Below, one piece after another: positions 47,835 to 56,754 of a stretch of DNA of 64,000 bases. The position numbers and the translations under genes were made by a program. This DNA comes from Nocardiopsis sp. N85 (GTDB lineage Bacteria; Actinomycetota; Actinomycetes; Streptosporangiales; Streptosporangiaceae), in the NCBI RefSeq assembly GCF_028882275.1, contig NZ_JARBUT010000021.1, positions 53,363 to 117,362 on the forward strand. Direction: 5' to 3'. Within the stretch, counting starts at the first letter, position 1. Each line of letters opens with the position of its first letter. Under the pieces are notes generated by a model. The model did no database searches. It was not told the DNA's origin and saw only the letters and a list, made by a program, of their open reading frames with translations.

Positions 47835-48077
47835 TCAGTAGTAGCCGTGGCCCCGGCCGTCCTCGCCGCCTCGCCAGCCCCAGTCGCCGTGACCGGAGTA
47901 CCCGTGGAGCGGGGAGGCGGGCTTCATCCCGTCGTGGCTGTGGTGGCCGTGGTGGCCGTGGTGGCCGTGGTGGCCGTGGTATCCGTCGTGACCACCGGCG
48001 GAGGCGGGCGCCGCGGTGAAGCCGAGGGCGGCCCCGGCGGCGAGGGTCATCAAGGCGATTCCAGCGATGCGCTTCAC
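47835..48077 (-). CDS. secreted histidine-rich small protein
   Basis: 80 residues from GTG 48077, with TGAGG upstream. Signal peptide MKRIAGIALMTLAAGAALGF-TAAPASA, cleaved after Ala27. The mature 53 residues contain 14 histidines, including HGHHGHHGHHGHH, and are otherwise Gly/Asp/Tyr-rich, lacking Cys. His-Gly-His repeats bind Zn, Ni or Cu strongly in other proteins, so a metal-sequestering or buffering role outside the cell is likely but unproven. The upstream 40 bases are AT-rich (AAAAAATCC), unusual here. The 9-bp DNA repeat encoding the His tract could vary in number. Confidence 0.7.
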   Translation of the reverse strand: MKRIAGIALMTLAAGAALGFTAAPASAGGHDGYHGHHGHHGHHGHHSHDGMKPASPLHGYSGHGDWGWRGGEDGRGHGYY

Positions 48078-48532
48078 GAAAAAATCCTCACTCTATGTAG
48101 TTGGCTAATGACCAACGGTTGTGACTTTAGGTCGCCTCACCGTGTTTGGCCAGTTCATCGCCTTGATTCTTCGCACGTCCCCGCCGAAGCGGCACTCATG
48201 TGCCTTTTGTGGTGGTCCTGTGGTCCGACCGAACCGACACCCGCACCATGGGCTGCGGAAGGAGGATCGCCCGTCGGAGCACGTGGCCACGGGCGAGCGC
48301 GCGGAACGGGCGATGATCCGCCGGGTCGGGAGCATCCCTCTCCCCGGAGGCGATCCTCCGCCGGCGGTGTTCTCGGGCCCGTCCCGAACCACCGCCGAGG
48401 CCCGGCCATCTCACATATCCGCACCGTTCCGCGCCGTCCGGGTCCATCCCGGCGGATCGCTAGAGTTCGGACAGTGCCCCGTGTCCGTGGTGGACGCGGG
48501 GGAACCGTCGAGACGCAGTTGGGGGACCACTG
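48078..48532. other. 455-bp divergent gene-free region
   Basis: Between the histidine-rich gene (left) and M50 peptidase gene (right). AT-rich at its left end (AAAAAATCC, TATGTAGTTGGCTAATG, 48080-48115), as for the promoter of the histidine-rich gene. A rightward frame 48121-48552 is open but lacks ribosome site and overlaps the M50 start; not accepted as a gene. Confidence 0.45.
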
Positions 48533-49243
48533 GTGGAAACGACCTTCGGTGACGTCTGGCAGGAGGTGCTGACCACCCAGGCCGAACCGGAACAGTGGAT
48601 CGTCATCGCCGCCGCGGCCCTGGCCTTGGCCGCCGTCCTGTTCAACCCCGTGTGGCGGGTGGGTCGCAACGTCGTCACCATCGCCCACGAGGGCGGTCAC
48701 GCGCTGGTGGCCCTGCTCAGCGGCCGCCAGCTCACCGGTATCCGCCTGCACTCCGACACCTCCGGTGTCACGGTGTCGCGCGGCAAGCCGAGCGGGATCG
48801 GCATGATCCTCACCGTCTTCGCCGGGTACGTCTCCTCGTCGATCATCGGCCTGCTCGGCATCCTCGTGCTGATGACGGACCACATCACCGCGCTGCTGTG
48901 GCTGAGCCTGGTGGTCCTGGCCGCCATGCTCCTGATGATCCGCAACATCTACGGCGTGATCTCCGTGGTGGGCACCGGTGCCATCGTGTTCGCGGTCAGT
49001 TGGTTCACCCCGACGGAGGTCCAGGCGGCCTTCGCCTACCTGTTCATCTGGTTCCTGCTGTTCGCCGGCGTCCGCCCGGTGTTCGAACTCCAGCGGCAGC
49101 GCGTCCGCCAGCCCTCCCCGCACTCGGACGCCGACCAGCTGGCCCGGCTCACCGGCCTCCCGGGCACCCTGTGGGTGATGGTGTTCGCCCTGGTCAACAT
49201 GGCCGTCGCCGGCCTGGGTGTGTGGCTGCTGCTCATCGCCTGA
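48533..49243 (+). CDS. M50-family membrane metallopeptidase
   Basis: 236 residues. The zinc site His52-Glu53-x-x-His56 in VVTIAHEGGHALVALLSG lies in a membrane region, as in site-2-protease type M50 enzymes, followed by a GV-rich segment (TSGVTVSRGKP) and four or five more membrane helices. A third zinc ligand is not obvious. It lacks PDZ domains, unlike RseP. Compact M50B-like peptidases of this type may process membrane-bound regulators. GTG 48533 follows TGGGGGACC. Confidence 0.8.
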   Translation: METTFGDVWQEVLTTQAEPEQWIVIAAAALALAAVLFNPVWRVGRNVVTIAHEGGHALVALLSGRQLTGIRLHSDTSGVTVSRGKPSGIGMILTVFAGYVSSSIIGLLGILVLMTDHITALLWLSLVVLAAMLLMIRNIYGVISVVGTGAIVFAVSWFTPTEVQAAFAYLFIWFLLFAGVRPVFELQRQRVRQPSPHSDADQLARLTGLPGTLWVMVFALVNMAVAGLGVWLLLIA

Positions 49244-49342
49244 CCGGCCCGGAGCCCTCGCCGGACGGAACACGGGAAAGGGGCGCGACCGCGATGGTCG
49301 TGCCCCTTCGTCGTCTTCGGTGGCCGATGGCGGCCACCGGGC

Positions 49343-49702
49343 TCAGCTCACGTTGCTCTTCGGCGCGGCGAGTGCCTCGGAGACGGTGCCGAACACCGGG
49401 ATGCGGGTGTCGAGCGCCGTGATCCGCAGGGTCTGCATCACCCGCGGGATGGGCGAGGCGATCGCCAGCACGGCCCGCTGTTCCCGGGCGGTCTTGTGCG
49501 CGCGGATGAGCACGCGCAGCCCGCTGGAGTCGATGAAACGCAGATCGGTGCAGTCCAGGACGACACGGCCGTCCGGCTGGGTGACGAGCGCCCCGGTGAC
49601 CGCGTCCTGGAAGCGGTTCTCGGTGGCCAGGTCGATCTCCCCGTCCAAGGCCAGGACCCGGCCGGCATCGTGCAGGGTGGACGAGATGGTCAGGTCGGGC
49701 AT
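49343..49702 (-). CDS. STAS-domain anti-sigma factor antagonist
   Basis: 119 residues from ATG 49702 with GGAG six bases upstream. STAS domain: LTISSTLHDAGRVLALDGEI, VVLDCTDLRFIDSSGLRVLI with Ser in the phosphorylation site (IDSSG), and VMQTLRITALDTRIPVF. A longer form starting at ATG 49825 also has a ribosome site (GAGG), which would add 41 basic residues. The core start is chosen on homology. Would be regulated by an RsbW-like kinase; one is at 30266 in this window, but specificity is unknown. Confidence 0.85.
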   Translation of the reverse strand: MPDLTISSTLHDAGRVLALDGEIDLATENRFQDAVTGALVTQPDGRVVLDCTDLRFIDSSGLRVLIRAHKTAREQRAVLAIASPIPRVMQTLRITALDTRIPVFGTVSEALAAPKSNVS

Positions 49703-50259
49703 GGCGACTCCGGCGTATTCGGGGCGAGCCCGACGGGTCTGCGGGACGGGCCGTACGCCACGCCGGGCCCGGGCCTCGACCGGTACGTTCAGTGCGTTAC
49801 CGCGGTAGCCAAGCTGATGGTTCATCGTGTCCTCGCGTGCTGCCCCGAATCTTCGGGGCCGGGGATGTGACGCCGTTCTCCTCCGCCTCGGGGGACTCGC
49901 GGAGCGCGTCCACCCGTGGAACGTCCGGGTGCGGTTCGGAAGTTCCTTCGTGCGGTCCGCGTGTCACCGGTATCGGAGATCGGCGGCGTGCCGCTCGGGG
50001 CGACTCCCGCACCCTTCACGACATCAAGAACCCGCCCGTCGGGGCGGTCATTCCCTCCCACGGGAGGGGCGGCGGCCGGATCGGTGGCCGGGATCTTCGG
50101 GAGACGGTGATCGTCGGGTGCCCCGCGGGGCGCCGAACGTCCCGTGCTTCGGCCGCTCAGCCTCGGACTTTACCACAGTGCCGTGGCCGTTTCGTGACGT
50201 GAGAGACGCAAGGTCGTGCTCGTTGCGGTTTGCGCATCGCGGCGTCGATGAGGTAGTCG
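49703..50259. other. 557-bp gene-poor region
   Basis: Contains the possible N-terminal extension of the STAS gene (to 49825) and its promoter, and the 3' flank of the membrane phosphatase-like gene. No further gene, RNA or repeat could be supported. Confidence 0.4.
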
Positions 50260-52656
50260 TCACAGACACCGGGCGTTCTCGATGGGTTCGGCCTCCGGTG
50301 TCGGTCCCCCGTCCCGCTGTTGGAGCGCCCACACGCAGGCCGACAGCGTCAGGGGCACGGCCACCGTCAGCGCGATCGCGGGGATGGCCACGCCCGAGTC
50401 GTTGACGGCGAACCCCACCAGCGCGGTCACCAGGGAACCGGTCAACCCCGCCCGGAGCGTCGGCGCGTACTCGTAGGCCCGTTGCAGGGCGCCGATGCGC
50501 CAGTTGGTGGGCCGGTTGAGCACCGCGAACAGGAACACCAGCGCGCACGCCGCCAGCAGGGTCAACTGCCAGTTGCCGAGGGTGCCCAGCATCGCCCCGA
50601 GCTTGCGGGCCAGCACCGTTCCCGCCTCGCCGTTCACCACCTGGGCGGCGAAGGCACCGAAATGGCTGCGCTCCTGCGGTGGGCGCAGGTGATCGAGCCA
50701 GGCCAGCAGCGTGATCGCCGCGACGGCCGTCACGCCCACCCCCGCCAGCCGCAGGAACGTCACGCGCACGCCCGCGATCATCATCGTGGTCACCGCGAGC
50801 CCCGGGATGAGCGCGATCACCCCGCCGAAGTCGGTGCCCAGTCCGGGCCAGCCGATGATGAGCACCGACGCCGCCCCGATGGCCAGGGTCACCGGGACGG
50901 CGGCGCGCCGCCGTCCCCGCCGGATGAGCACGTGCGCGATCCCGGCCACCGTCATGAGCATGCCGGTGGCGAACGTGGCGAACGCGATGTTGCCGATCCC
51001 GTAGAACCGGCCGCCGACGATCGGGGAGTACCCGGTGGGCGAGTTCATCTGGAGATGGGCGCCGAAGCACAGGTCGACGAACAGCACCAGCGTGGTCGCC
51101 CCCGCCACCACCGTCATCGGCCCCAGGATGGTGCGCCGCCACGGGCCGGCGACGGCCAGGGCCACCACCAGCGCGTCGGCGGCCAGCACGCACCCGAGCA
51201 GTGCCACCGGCGGCGACTCGGCCGCCCACCACGGGATGAGGTTGGCCAGGTAACTGGCGACGGGGAAGGCCGCTCCCGCCAACGCCACGATCCGGGTCAC
51301 CGACAGCACCAGTGCGCGTTTGCCGCGCTGCCCGTCGGAGTAGCGGTGCAACGCGTAGGCGGCCGCCGCGTAGATGAGCAACTGCACGGCCACGAGACCG
51401 CTGAAGAACCCGGGGATGGACGCCCCCACGACCACGGCGGCCGTGTTGAAGTCCACCAGCCGCTGCACGGCCCGGTCGGTGTCGGCGGTCCGCCCGGTCA
51501 CGTGCCACGGTCGGCCGTTGAGCGGGACGTCCGTCCGCATCCCCAGTTCGGCCAGGACCGTGGGGGTGACGTCGGTGAGCGCGACCAGTCCCCGGCGCCG
51601 GGTGGACTCCGAGGCCAGGAACCCGATGGGCCCGGCCGGGCCCTCCTCCGCGACCTGGGCCGACAGCGCCGCGGTCAGCTGGGAGGGGCCGCTGTCCATG
51701 GACACGCCCACCACCATGAGCGACGCACCGGTGGGCAGCATCGCGATCAGGGTGCGCAGCCGTCCGTCGAGGGCGGTCAACGCCTCGTCCAGGTCCCGTT
51801 CGGGCACGTCATCACGGTCCGGGCCGTCGAGATCGCCGCTGAAGGGGTCGGCCTCCTCCACGTCGGGGTACAGCCGGGTCAGGTCGGACAGTTCCACCGC
51901 GGCGAGGGACACGCCGTCGAGGCGCTCGTCCAGGTCGCGCATGTCCGGGAGGTAATGGTCGACCCGCCCCCGACCGTCGGCGACGCCGAGCGCGGCCCCG
52001 GGGCCCACGGCGAGCGTGGTCCCCCCGTGGCGGCGCACGGTGTCGCCGAGCGATCCCGCCGGCGCGGCGAACCGCGACGCGGCGTTCTGGCGCACATAGG
52101 AGTCGAAACCGGGGATGATCGCCCCGGAGCCGGTGCGCTCCGGTTCCGGGGCCGCCTCACAGGTCCCGAAGTCCTCACGGGCGGCCAGGGCGCGCTGCCC
52201 GGCCGACACCGACAACCACCCGTCGGTGGGGCAGGTGCGGGAGGTGGCGGTGCGGATGGACACGTTGCCGATGGCCGACCGGCCCGCCATTTCCCACAGG
52301 GTGGGCGTGTGCTCGGGGGTGATGTCCTGCCACAGCAGGCCCGGCACTCCCACGAGCACCACGGGTTCCTCACGGTGTCCGGGCACGTCCGGTTGCCGTC
52401 CCGGGGTCTGAGGGGCCGCGGCCGCCCGTGTCCCGTCCGCATCCGCGGTCGGTGCCCCACCGGGATCCGCCCACGCCGCCGGGGCGGCGCACAGCAGGGC
52501 GGCGACCGCCACCGCCGACGCGCACCAGCGCGCCGGCACCGTGCCGATCGTCCCCGGACGCGCGGCCCCCGCGGCGCGGGTCCCTCGGGTCGCCGCCCGT
52601 GGGGCGTCGGCCGTCCCCCGACGCACCGACGCCGCCATGGCGAACCGTCCTGCCAT
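50260..52656 (-). CDS. membrane protein with extracytoplasmic alkaline phosphatase-like fold
   Basis: 798 residues. After a Pro/Ala-rich signal/anchor region (~1-65) comes a globular part (~95-395) with phosphatase/sulfatase-like features: VVLVGVPGLLWQDITPEHTP at its start, and LMVVGVSMDSGPSQLTAALS and GLVALTDVTPTVLAELGM (the D-V-x-P-T-V/L turn). Catalytic Thr/Ser and metal ligands are not clear. From ~400 to 790 there are about ten membrane segments. In actinomycetes similar proteins are uncharacterised. Substrate and activity unknown. Confidence 0.65.
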   Translation of the reverse strand: MAGRFAMAASVRRGTADAPRAATRGTRAAGAARPGTIGTVPARWCASAVAVAALLCAAPAAWADPGGAPTADADGTRAAAAPQTPGRQPDVPGHREEPVVLVGVPGLLWQDITPEHTPTLWEMAGRSAIGNVSIRTATSRTCPTDGWLSVSAGQRALAAREDFGTCEAAPEPERTGSGAIIPGFDSYVRQNAASRFAAPAGSLGDTVRRHGGTTLAVGPGAALGVADGRGRVDHYLPDMRDLDERLDGVSLAAVELSDLTRLYPDVEEADPFSGDLDGPDRDDVPERDLDEALTALDGRLRTLIAMLPTGASLMVVGVSMDSGPSQLTAALSAQVAEEGPAGPIGFLASESTRRRGLVALTDVTPTVLAELGMRTDVPLNGRPWHVTGRTADTDRAVQRLVDFNTAAVVVGASIPGFFSGLVAVQLLIYAAAAYALHRYSDGQRGKRALVLSVTRIVALAGAAFPVASYLANLIPWWAAESPPVALLGCVLAADALVVALAVAGPWRRTILGPMTVVAGATTLVLFVDLCFGAHLQMNSPTGYSPIVGGRFYGIGNIAFATFATGMLMTVAGIAHVLIRRGRRRAAVPVTLAIGAASVLIIGWPGLGTDFGGVIALIPGLAVTTMMIAGVRVTFLRLAGVGVTAVAAITLLAWLDHLRPPQERSHFGAFAAQVVNGEAGTVLARKLGAMLGTLGNWQLTLLAACALVFLFAVLNRPTNWRIGALQRAYEYAPTLRAGLTGSLVTALVGFAVNDSGVAIPAIALTVAVPLTLSACVWALQQRDGGPTPEAEPIENARCL

Positions 52657-52796
52657 CGTGGACCCCCCGTCGCACGTTCAGCCTGACTGGTCGCTCACCC
52701 TAGCGATCCCGGCGGCCCCATCGGGGGATACTCGCCCGCTCCGTCCGAATCCGGTCCGGGACCCTCGTGCGTCGGGTCGATCCGGAAAGGCCCGGT

Positions 52797-53891
52797 TCAG
52801 GGGGCCAGGCCCCAGCCCTTGAGCACCTCGGCGGTGTCGGGCCGCGGACGTCCCCGGGTGACCCCGCCGGGGGTACGGGAGAAGCGCGGAGCGGGGCCCG
52901 GGACGACCCGCTCGCCCTCGCGGGTCAGAGTGCCCCGGGCCCGCACGTGCGGGTGATCGGGGGCCTCCTCCAGGGACAGGATCGGCATCACGCACGCGTC
53001 CACCTCCTCGAACACCGCCGCCCACTCGTCGCGGCTCCGGGTGCGCAGGACCTCGGCGAACCGCTCGCGCAGCCGGGGCCACCCCGTCCGGTCCCACTGG
53101 TCGGGCAGTTCCTCCGCGTCGAGCCCGGTGCCTGCCAGGAACGCCGCGTAGAACTGCGGTTCGATACAGCCCACCGACACGTACCGGCCGTCGGCGCACT
53201 CGTAGACGTCGTACCAGGGGGCGCCGGTGTCCAGGTAGTTCGTCCCGCGTTCGTCGCTCCACGAATCACGGGCCCGGTCCTCGTGGACCATCGACATCAG
53301 CAGTGACGAACCGTCGATCATGGCGGCGTCCACGACCTGGCCGCGCCCGGAGGAGCCGCGTTCCACCAGGGCGGCGAGGACGCCGGTGACGGTGAACATG
53401 GTGCCGCCCGCGAAGTCGCCGAGCAGGTTGATCGGAGGGACCGGCGGGCCGTCGGCACGGCCGATGGCGTGCAGGGCGCCGTTGACGGAGATGTAGTTCA
53501 TGTCGTGTCCGGCGGTCAGGGCCAGCGGGCCGTCCTGGCCCCAACCGGTGACACGGGCGTAGACCAGCCGGGGATTGAGGGCCAGGCAGGTCTCGGGACC
53601 CAGCCCCAACCGCTCCATCACCCCGGGCCGGAAACCCTCCAGTAGGACGTCGGCCCGTTCGATGAGGTCACGGGCGAGGGTCCGCCCCTCCTCGGACTTC
53701 AGGTCGGCGCCCAGGACGGCGCGGCCCTCGCTCATGTGGGGACCGGGAAAACCGGTGTTCACCGCCTCGGCGGCCTGCGGTCGGTCGAGACGGACGACGT
53801 CGGCGCCCAGGTCGGCCAACAGCATGGCGGCCATCGGCGCCGGTCCGATGCCGGTGAACTCGACGACGCGGATTCCGGTGAGGGGTCCCAT
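52797..53891 (-). CDS. CaiB/BaiF-family CoA transferase, alpha-methylacyl-CoA racemase-like
   Basis: 364 residues. Typical start GPLTGIRVVEFTGIGPAPMA and AMLLADLGADVVRLDRPQ (CoA-binding), then GRAVLGADLKSEEGRTLARDLIERADVLLEGFRPGVMERLGLG as separate blocks; the catalytic Asp lies in GQVVDAAMIDGSSLL. G-P-A-P-M-A and the overall length fit racemases of branched fatty acyl-CoA. Convergent with nothing close; the next gene upstream is rpfB, divergent. Confidence 0.9.
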   Translation of the reverse strand: MGPLTGIRVVEFTGIGPAPMAAMLLADLGADVVRLDRPQAAEAVNTGFPGPHMSEGRAVLGADLKSEEGRTLARDLIERADVLLEGFRPGVMERLGLGPETCLALNPRLVYARVTGWGQDGPLALTAGHDMNYISVNGALHAIGRADGPPVPPINLLGDFAGGTMFTVTGVLAALVERGSSGRGQVVDAAMIDGSSLLMSMVHEDRARDSWSDERGTNYLDTGAPWYDVYECADGRYVSVGCIEPQFYAAFLAGTGLDAEELPDQWDRTGWPRLRERFAEVLRTRSRDEWAAVFEEVDACVMPILSLEEAPDHPHVRARGTLTREGERVVPGPAPRFSRTPGGVTRGRPRPDTAEVLKGWGLAP

Positions 53892-54199
53892 GTACGCGGC
53901 CTCCAGGAAGGGGTGTGGATTAGAACGACGTTCGGTTCATTGTGCCGGGTCCGCCCTCGCGACACCAGGGAGGGGCCCGGAGGGTCATCGGGGCGAAAGT
54001 AATGAAAAGCCGCTTTTCTTTTCTCCTACCCTCCCCATTTTCGGTGAGTCCGAAAATTGAACAATGGTCCGGTGCTAATGTGTCCGATGCTCGGACGGCC
54101 GACGGCGCCCTCGCCACCTGCCACGACACGGTCGCCGAAACGACGGGGCACCGCACGGTCCCCGAACGTCCCTCTCCCAGTGGAATCGCAGGAACAGCC
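53892..54199. promoter_or_regulatory. 308-bp divergent region and rpfB leader
   Basis: Contains a perfect stem ATTTTCGG-tgagt-CCGAAAAT (54037-54057) and GAAAAG-ccg-CTTTTC (54003-54017) with TTTTCTCC behind it. Both are AT-rich against the local background. In several actinomycetes rpf genes are controlled by a cyclic di-AMP riboswitch, but I could not match that consensus here. Confidence 0.45.
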
Positions 54200-55366
54200 A
54201 TGCCCCGTACCCGGACGACCACCCGACGCCGCCCCCGCGGCCGTCGCCGCGCCCGACGCCGCCTCCCCCCTCCGCTCCTGGCCGCCGTCATCGCGGCCGC
54301 CCTCGCGCTCGGCGCGGGCGGTACCGCCCTGGCCGCCCACAAGACCGTCGTCCTCGACGTCAACGGCACCGAGCGCACCGTCCACACCTTCGGCGGCACC
54401 GTCGCCGACACCCTCGACGCCGCCGACATCACCCTCGCCGACGGCGACCTGGTCGCCCCCGCCCTCGACGCCCCCATCACCTCCGGCGAACACGTCCTCG
54501 TCCGCTCCCCCCGCGACCTCACCGTCGAACTCGACGGCCACCCCCTGGCCCACAGCGTCAACGCCGCCACCCTCGGCGAGGCCCTCCGCCAGATCGGCCT
54601 GGACCCCGAGGGCGTGGCCCTCTCCACCGCCCACGACACCCCCATCCCCACCGACGGACTCACCGTCACCGCCGAACGCGCCCCGCGCATGGTCGTCCTG
54701 CGCGACACCGTCCGCACCGAGACCCGGTCCACCGGGGACACCGTCGCCGACGTCCTCGACGCCGCCCACGTCACCCTCGGCGAACACGACATCGTCACCC
54801 CCGATCCCGACACGGCCGCCGCACCCGACATGACCGTCCGCGTCGTCCCGGTCCTCGGCGAACCCGTCACCGAGGAGATCCCCATCGAGGCGGAGATCGT
54901 CGAACGCGAGAACCCCGACCTGCCCGAAGGCGAACGCGAGACCGTCACCGAACCCGAGGACGGCGTCAAGCGGGTCGTCACCGCCACCGTCCTGCACCAC
55001 GGTGAGGAGGTCGAACGGGTCCTGGAGGAGGAGGTCGTGACCGCACCCGTCGAGGGCGTCGTCGACATCGGCACCAAGGCACCCGAGGGCACGCCCCCGG
55101 CCGGCGGCGGCGCGGCCGCCGACCTCAACTGGTCGGCCCTCGCCCAGTGCGAATCCGGGGGGAACCCCTCCGCCGTCAACTCCGCGGGCGGCTACCACGG
55201 CCTCTACCAGTTCAGCCCTTCCACCTGGCAGTCCGTGGGCGGCACCGGCCTGCCCTCCGAGGCCACCCCGCAGGAACAGACCCAACGCGCCCAACAGCTC
55301 TACAACGCCGTCGGCGGCGACTGGCAGAGTCAGTGGCCCCACTGCGGCGTCCACCTCTTCGACTGA
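54200..55366 (+). CDS. rpfB: resuscitation-promoting factor, RpfB type
   Basis: 388 residues from ATG 54200 with AGGAA seven bases upstream. A very basic N-terminus and one membrane segment (~25-50) export or anchor it. Three DUF348 repeats (~52-230: TVADTLDAADITLADGDLV, ALRQIGLDPEG, TVADVLDAAHVTLGEHDIV), a G5 domain (~240-305), then the lysozyme-like Rpf domain (~313-388: LNWSALAQCESGGNPSAVNS, GGYHGLYQFSPSTWQSVGG). The catalytic Glu is in QCESGG. Cleaves peptidoglycan to wake dormant cells or spores. Followed by rsmA, the conserved order. Confidence 0.95.
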   Translation: MPRTRTTTRRRPRGRRRARRRLPPPLLAAVIAAALALGAGGTALAAHKTVVLDVNGTERTVHTFGGTVADTLDAADITLADGDLVAPALDAPITSGEHVLVRSPRDLTVELDGHPLAHSVNAATLGEALRQIGLDPEGVALSTAHDTPIPTDGLTVTAERAPRMVVLRDTVRTETRSTGDTVADVLDAAHVTLGEHDIVTPDPDTAAAPDMTVRVVPVLGEPVTEEIPIEAEIVERENPDLPEGERETVTEPEDGVKRVVTATVLHHGEEVERVLEEEVVTAPVEGVVDIGTKAPEGTPPAGGGAAADLNWSALAQCESGGNPSAVNSAGGYHGLYQFSPSTWQSVGGTGLPSEATPQEQTQRAQQLYNAVGGDWQSQWPHCGVHLFD

Positions 55367-55531
55367 GCCGCGCCCGTCCGGCCCGCGACCGACGCCGGCC
55401 CGCCTCCCGGGCACCCGCCCCGGAAGGCGGGCCGGCGGCCCACGGAAGACACCCCCGCCGGCCTCCGGAACCCCGGCCGCGCCCTCCCTCCCCGGGGATC
55501 CGCCTCCCCGGGGACCTGGCAAGATGTGGGG

Positions 55532-56419
55532 GTGACACAGACACCCGCACCCGACGAACGATCCCGCCTGCTCACCCCCGCCGACGTGCGGGTCCTGGCC
55601 GAGCGGCTCGGAGTACGGCCCACCAAGACCCTCGGGCAGAACTTCGTCATCGACCACGGCACCGTGCGCCGCATCGTCAGGGTCGCCGGGGTCGGCGAGG
55701 GGGACGTCGTCGTGGAGGTCGGGCCCGGCCTGGGCTCCCTCACCCTGGCGCTGCTCCCGCACGTGCGCGCGGTGACCGCCATCGAGATCGACCCGGTGCT
55801 CGCCGACGCCCTGCCCGGCACCGTCGCCGACCACGCCCCCGAACTCGCCGACCGGCTCACGGTCGTCCGCGCCGACGCCATGCGCATCGCCGAGGTCCCC
55901 GGCCCGGCCCCCACGGCGCTGGTCGCGAACCTGCCCTACAACGTGTCCGTTCCGGTCCTGCTGCACCTGCTCGAACTCCTGCCGAGCCTCGAACGGGTCC
56001 TGGTGATGGTCCAGGCGGAGGTCGCCGACCGCATCACCGCCACCCCCGGCGGCCGCATCTACGGCGTCCCCTCCGCCAAGGTCGCCTGGTACGCCGGCGC
56101 CCGCCGGGCCGGCGCCGTCGGCCGCACCGTGTTCTGGCCCGCCCCCAACGTCGACTCCGGGCTGGTCGAACTCATCCGCCGACCACGGCCCGAGACGAAG
56201 GCCACCCGCGAGGAGGTCTTCCGGGTGATCGACGCCGCCTTCGCCCAGCGGCGCAAGACCCTGCGCGCCGCCCTGGCCGGCTGGGCCGGCTCGGCCCCCG
56301 CCGCCGAGACCGCTCTGCGCGCCGCCGGGGTCGACCCGTCCGCGCGGGGCGAATCCCTGGACGTGGAACGCTTCGCCGCCATCGCCGAGCACCGCCCGGC
56401 CGACGCCCCCCGCCCCTGA
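55532..56419 (+). CDS. rsmA: 16S rRNA (adenine-N6,N6) dimethyltransferase RsmA/KsgA
   Basis: Dimethylates two adenines near the 3' end of 16S rRNA. 295 residues from GTG 55532 (GTG 55526 also possible). Signature: GVRPTKTLGQNFVIDHGTVR, SAM site VVVEVGPGLGSLTLALLPHV, IEIDPVLADAL, catalytic VANLPYNVSVPVLLHLLE, and FWPAPNVDSGLVEL. A CAAGAT sequence six bases before the GTG may be the -10 of a leaderless transcript. ispE, the usual next gene in other actinobacteria, is absent. Confidence 0.95.
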   Translation: MTQTPAPDERSRLLTPADVRVLAERLGVRPTKTLGQNFVIDHGTVRRIVRVAGVGEGDVVVEVGPGLGSLTLALLPHVRAVTAIEIDPVLADALPGTVADHAPELADRLTVVRADAMRIAEVPGPAPTALVANLPYNVSVPVLLHLLELLPSLERVLVMVQAEVADRITATPGGRIYGVPSAKVAWYAGARRAGAVGRTVFWPAPNVDSGLVELIRRPRPETKATREEVFRVIDAAFAQRRKTLRAALAGWAGSAPAAETALRAAGVDPSARGESLDVERFAAIAEHRPADAPRP

Positions 56420-56511
56420 CGACCGGCCCGTGATCGATCCCCCGTTCGACACCCCTGAACGCACACGACGGGGGCGCGGCCCCCGTCGCGCCCCCGTCGT
56501 CGCCGATCCGG

Positions 56512-56754
56512 TCACTCCCCGTCGTCGGGACCCCTTGGAGCGGCGGCCCGTTCGGCCGCCACCCGCGTCCTGGCCCGCGAGCGCTGTAGCGCCCGCACCA
56601 CCCCGACCGCGACCAGCCCGACGACGAGCACCGGGATCGCCCACCAGACGCCGAACTCCCAGTCTCCGGTGCCCCGCACGACGAACGCGACGGCCAGACC
56701 GAGGAACAGCACCCCCGCGAGCAGCGACCCCCAATCGGTTCTACGCTTCGCCAT
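56512..56754 (-). CDS. small two-helix membrane protein
   Basis: 80 residues from ATG 56754, overlapping the PspC gene stop by 14 bases, so coupled. Two hydrophobic segments (LLAGVLFLGLAVAFVV and AIPVLVVGLVAVGVV) with a charged cytoplasmic tail ending RGPDDGE. Likely part of the PspC unit. No known family beyond small membrane proteins. Confidence 0.7.
   Translation of the reverse strand: MAKRRTDWGSLLAGVLFLGLAVAFVVRGTGDWEFGVWWAIPVLVVGLVAVGVVRALQRSRARTRVAAERAAAPRGPDDGE

Noticed and set aside
48121..48552. 143-residue frame containing Cys-x-x-Cys before the M50 gene
   Set aside because: No ribosome site, low coding character, overlaps the M50 start.
53892..54199. Cyclic di-AMP (ydaO-type) riboswitch before rpfB
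   Set aside because: Expected because of rpf biology, but the conserved core sequences could not be found by eye.
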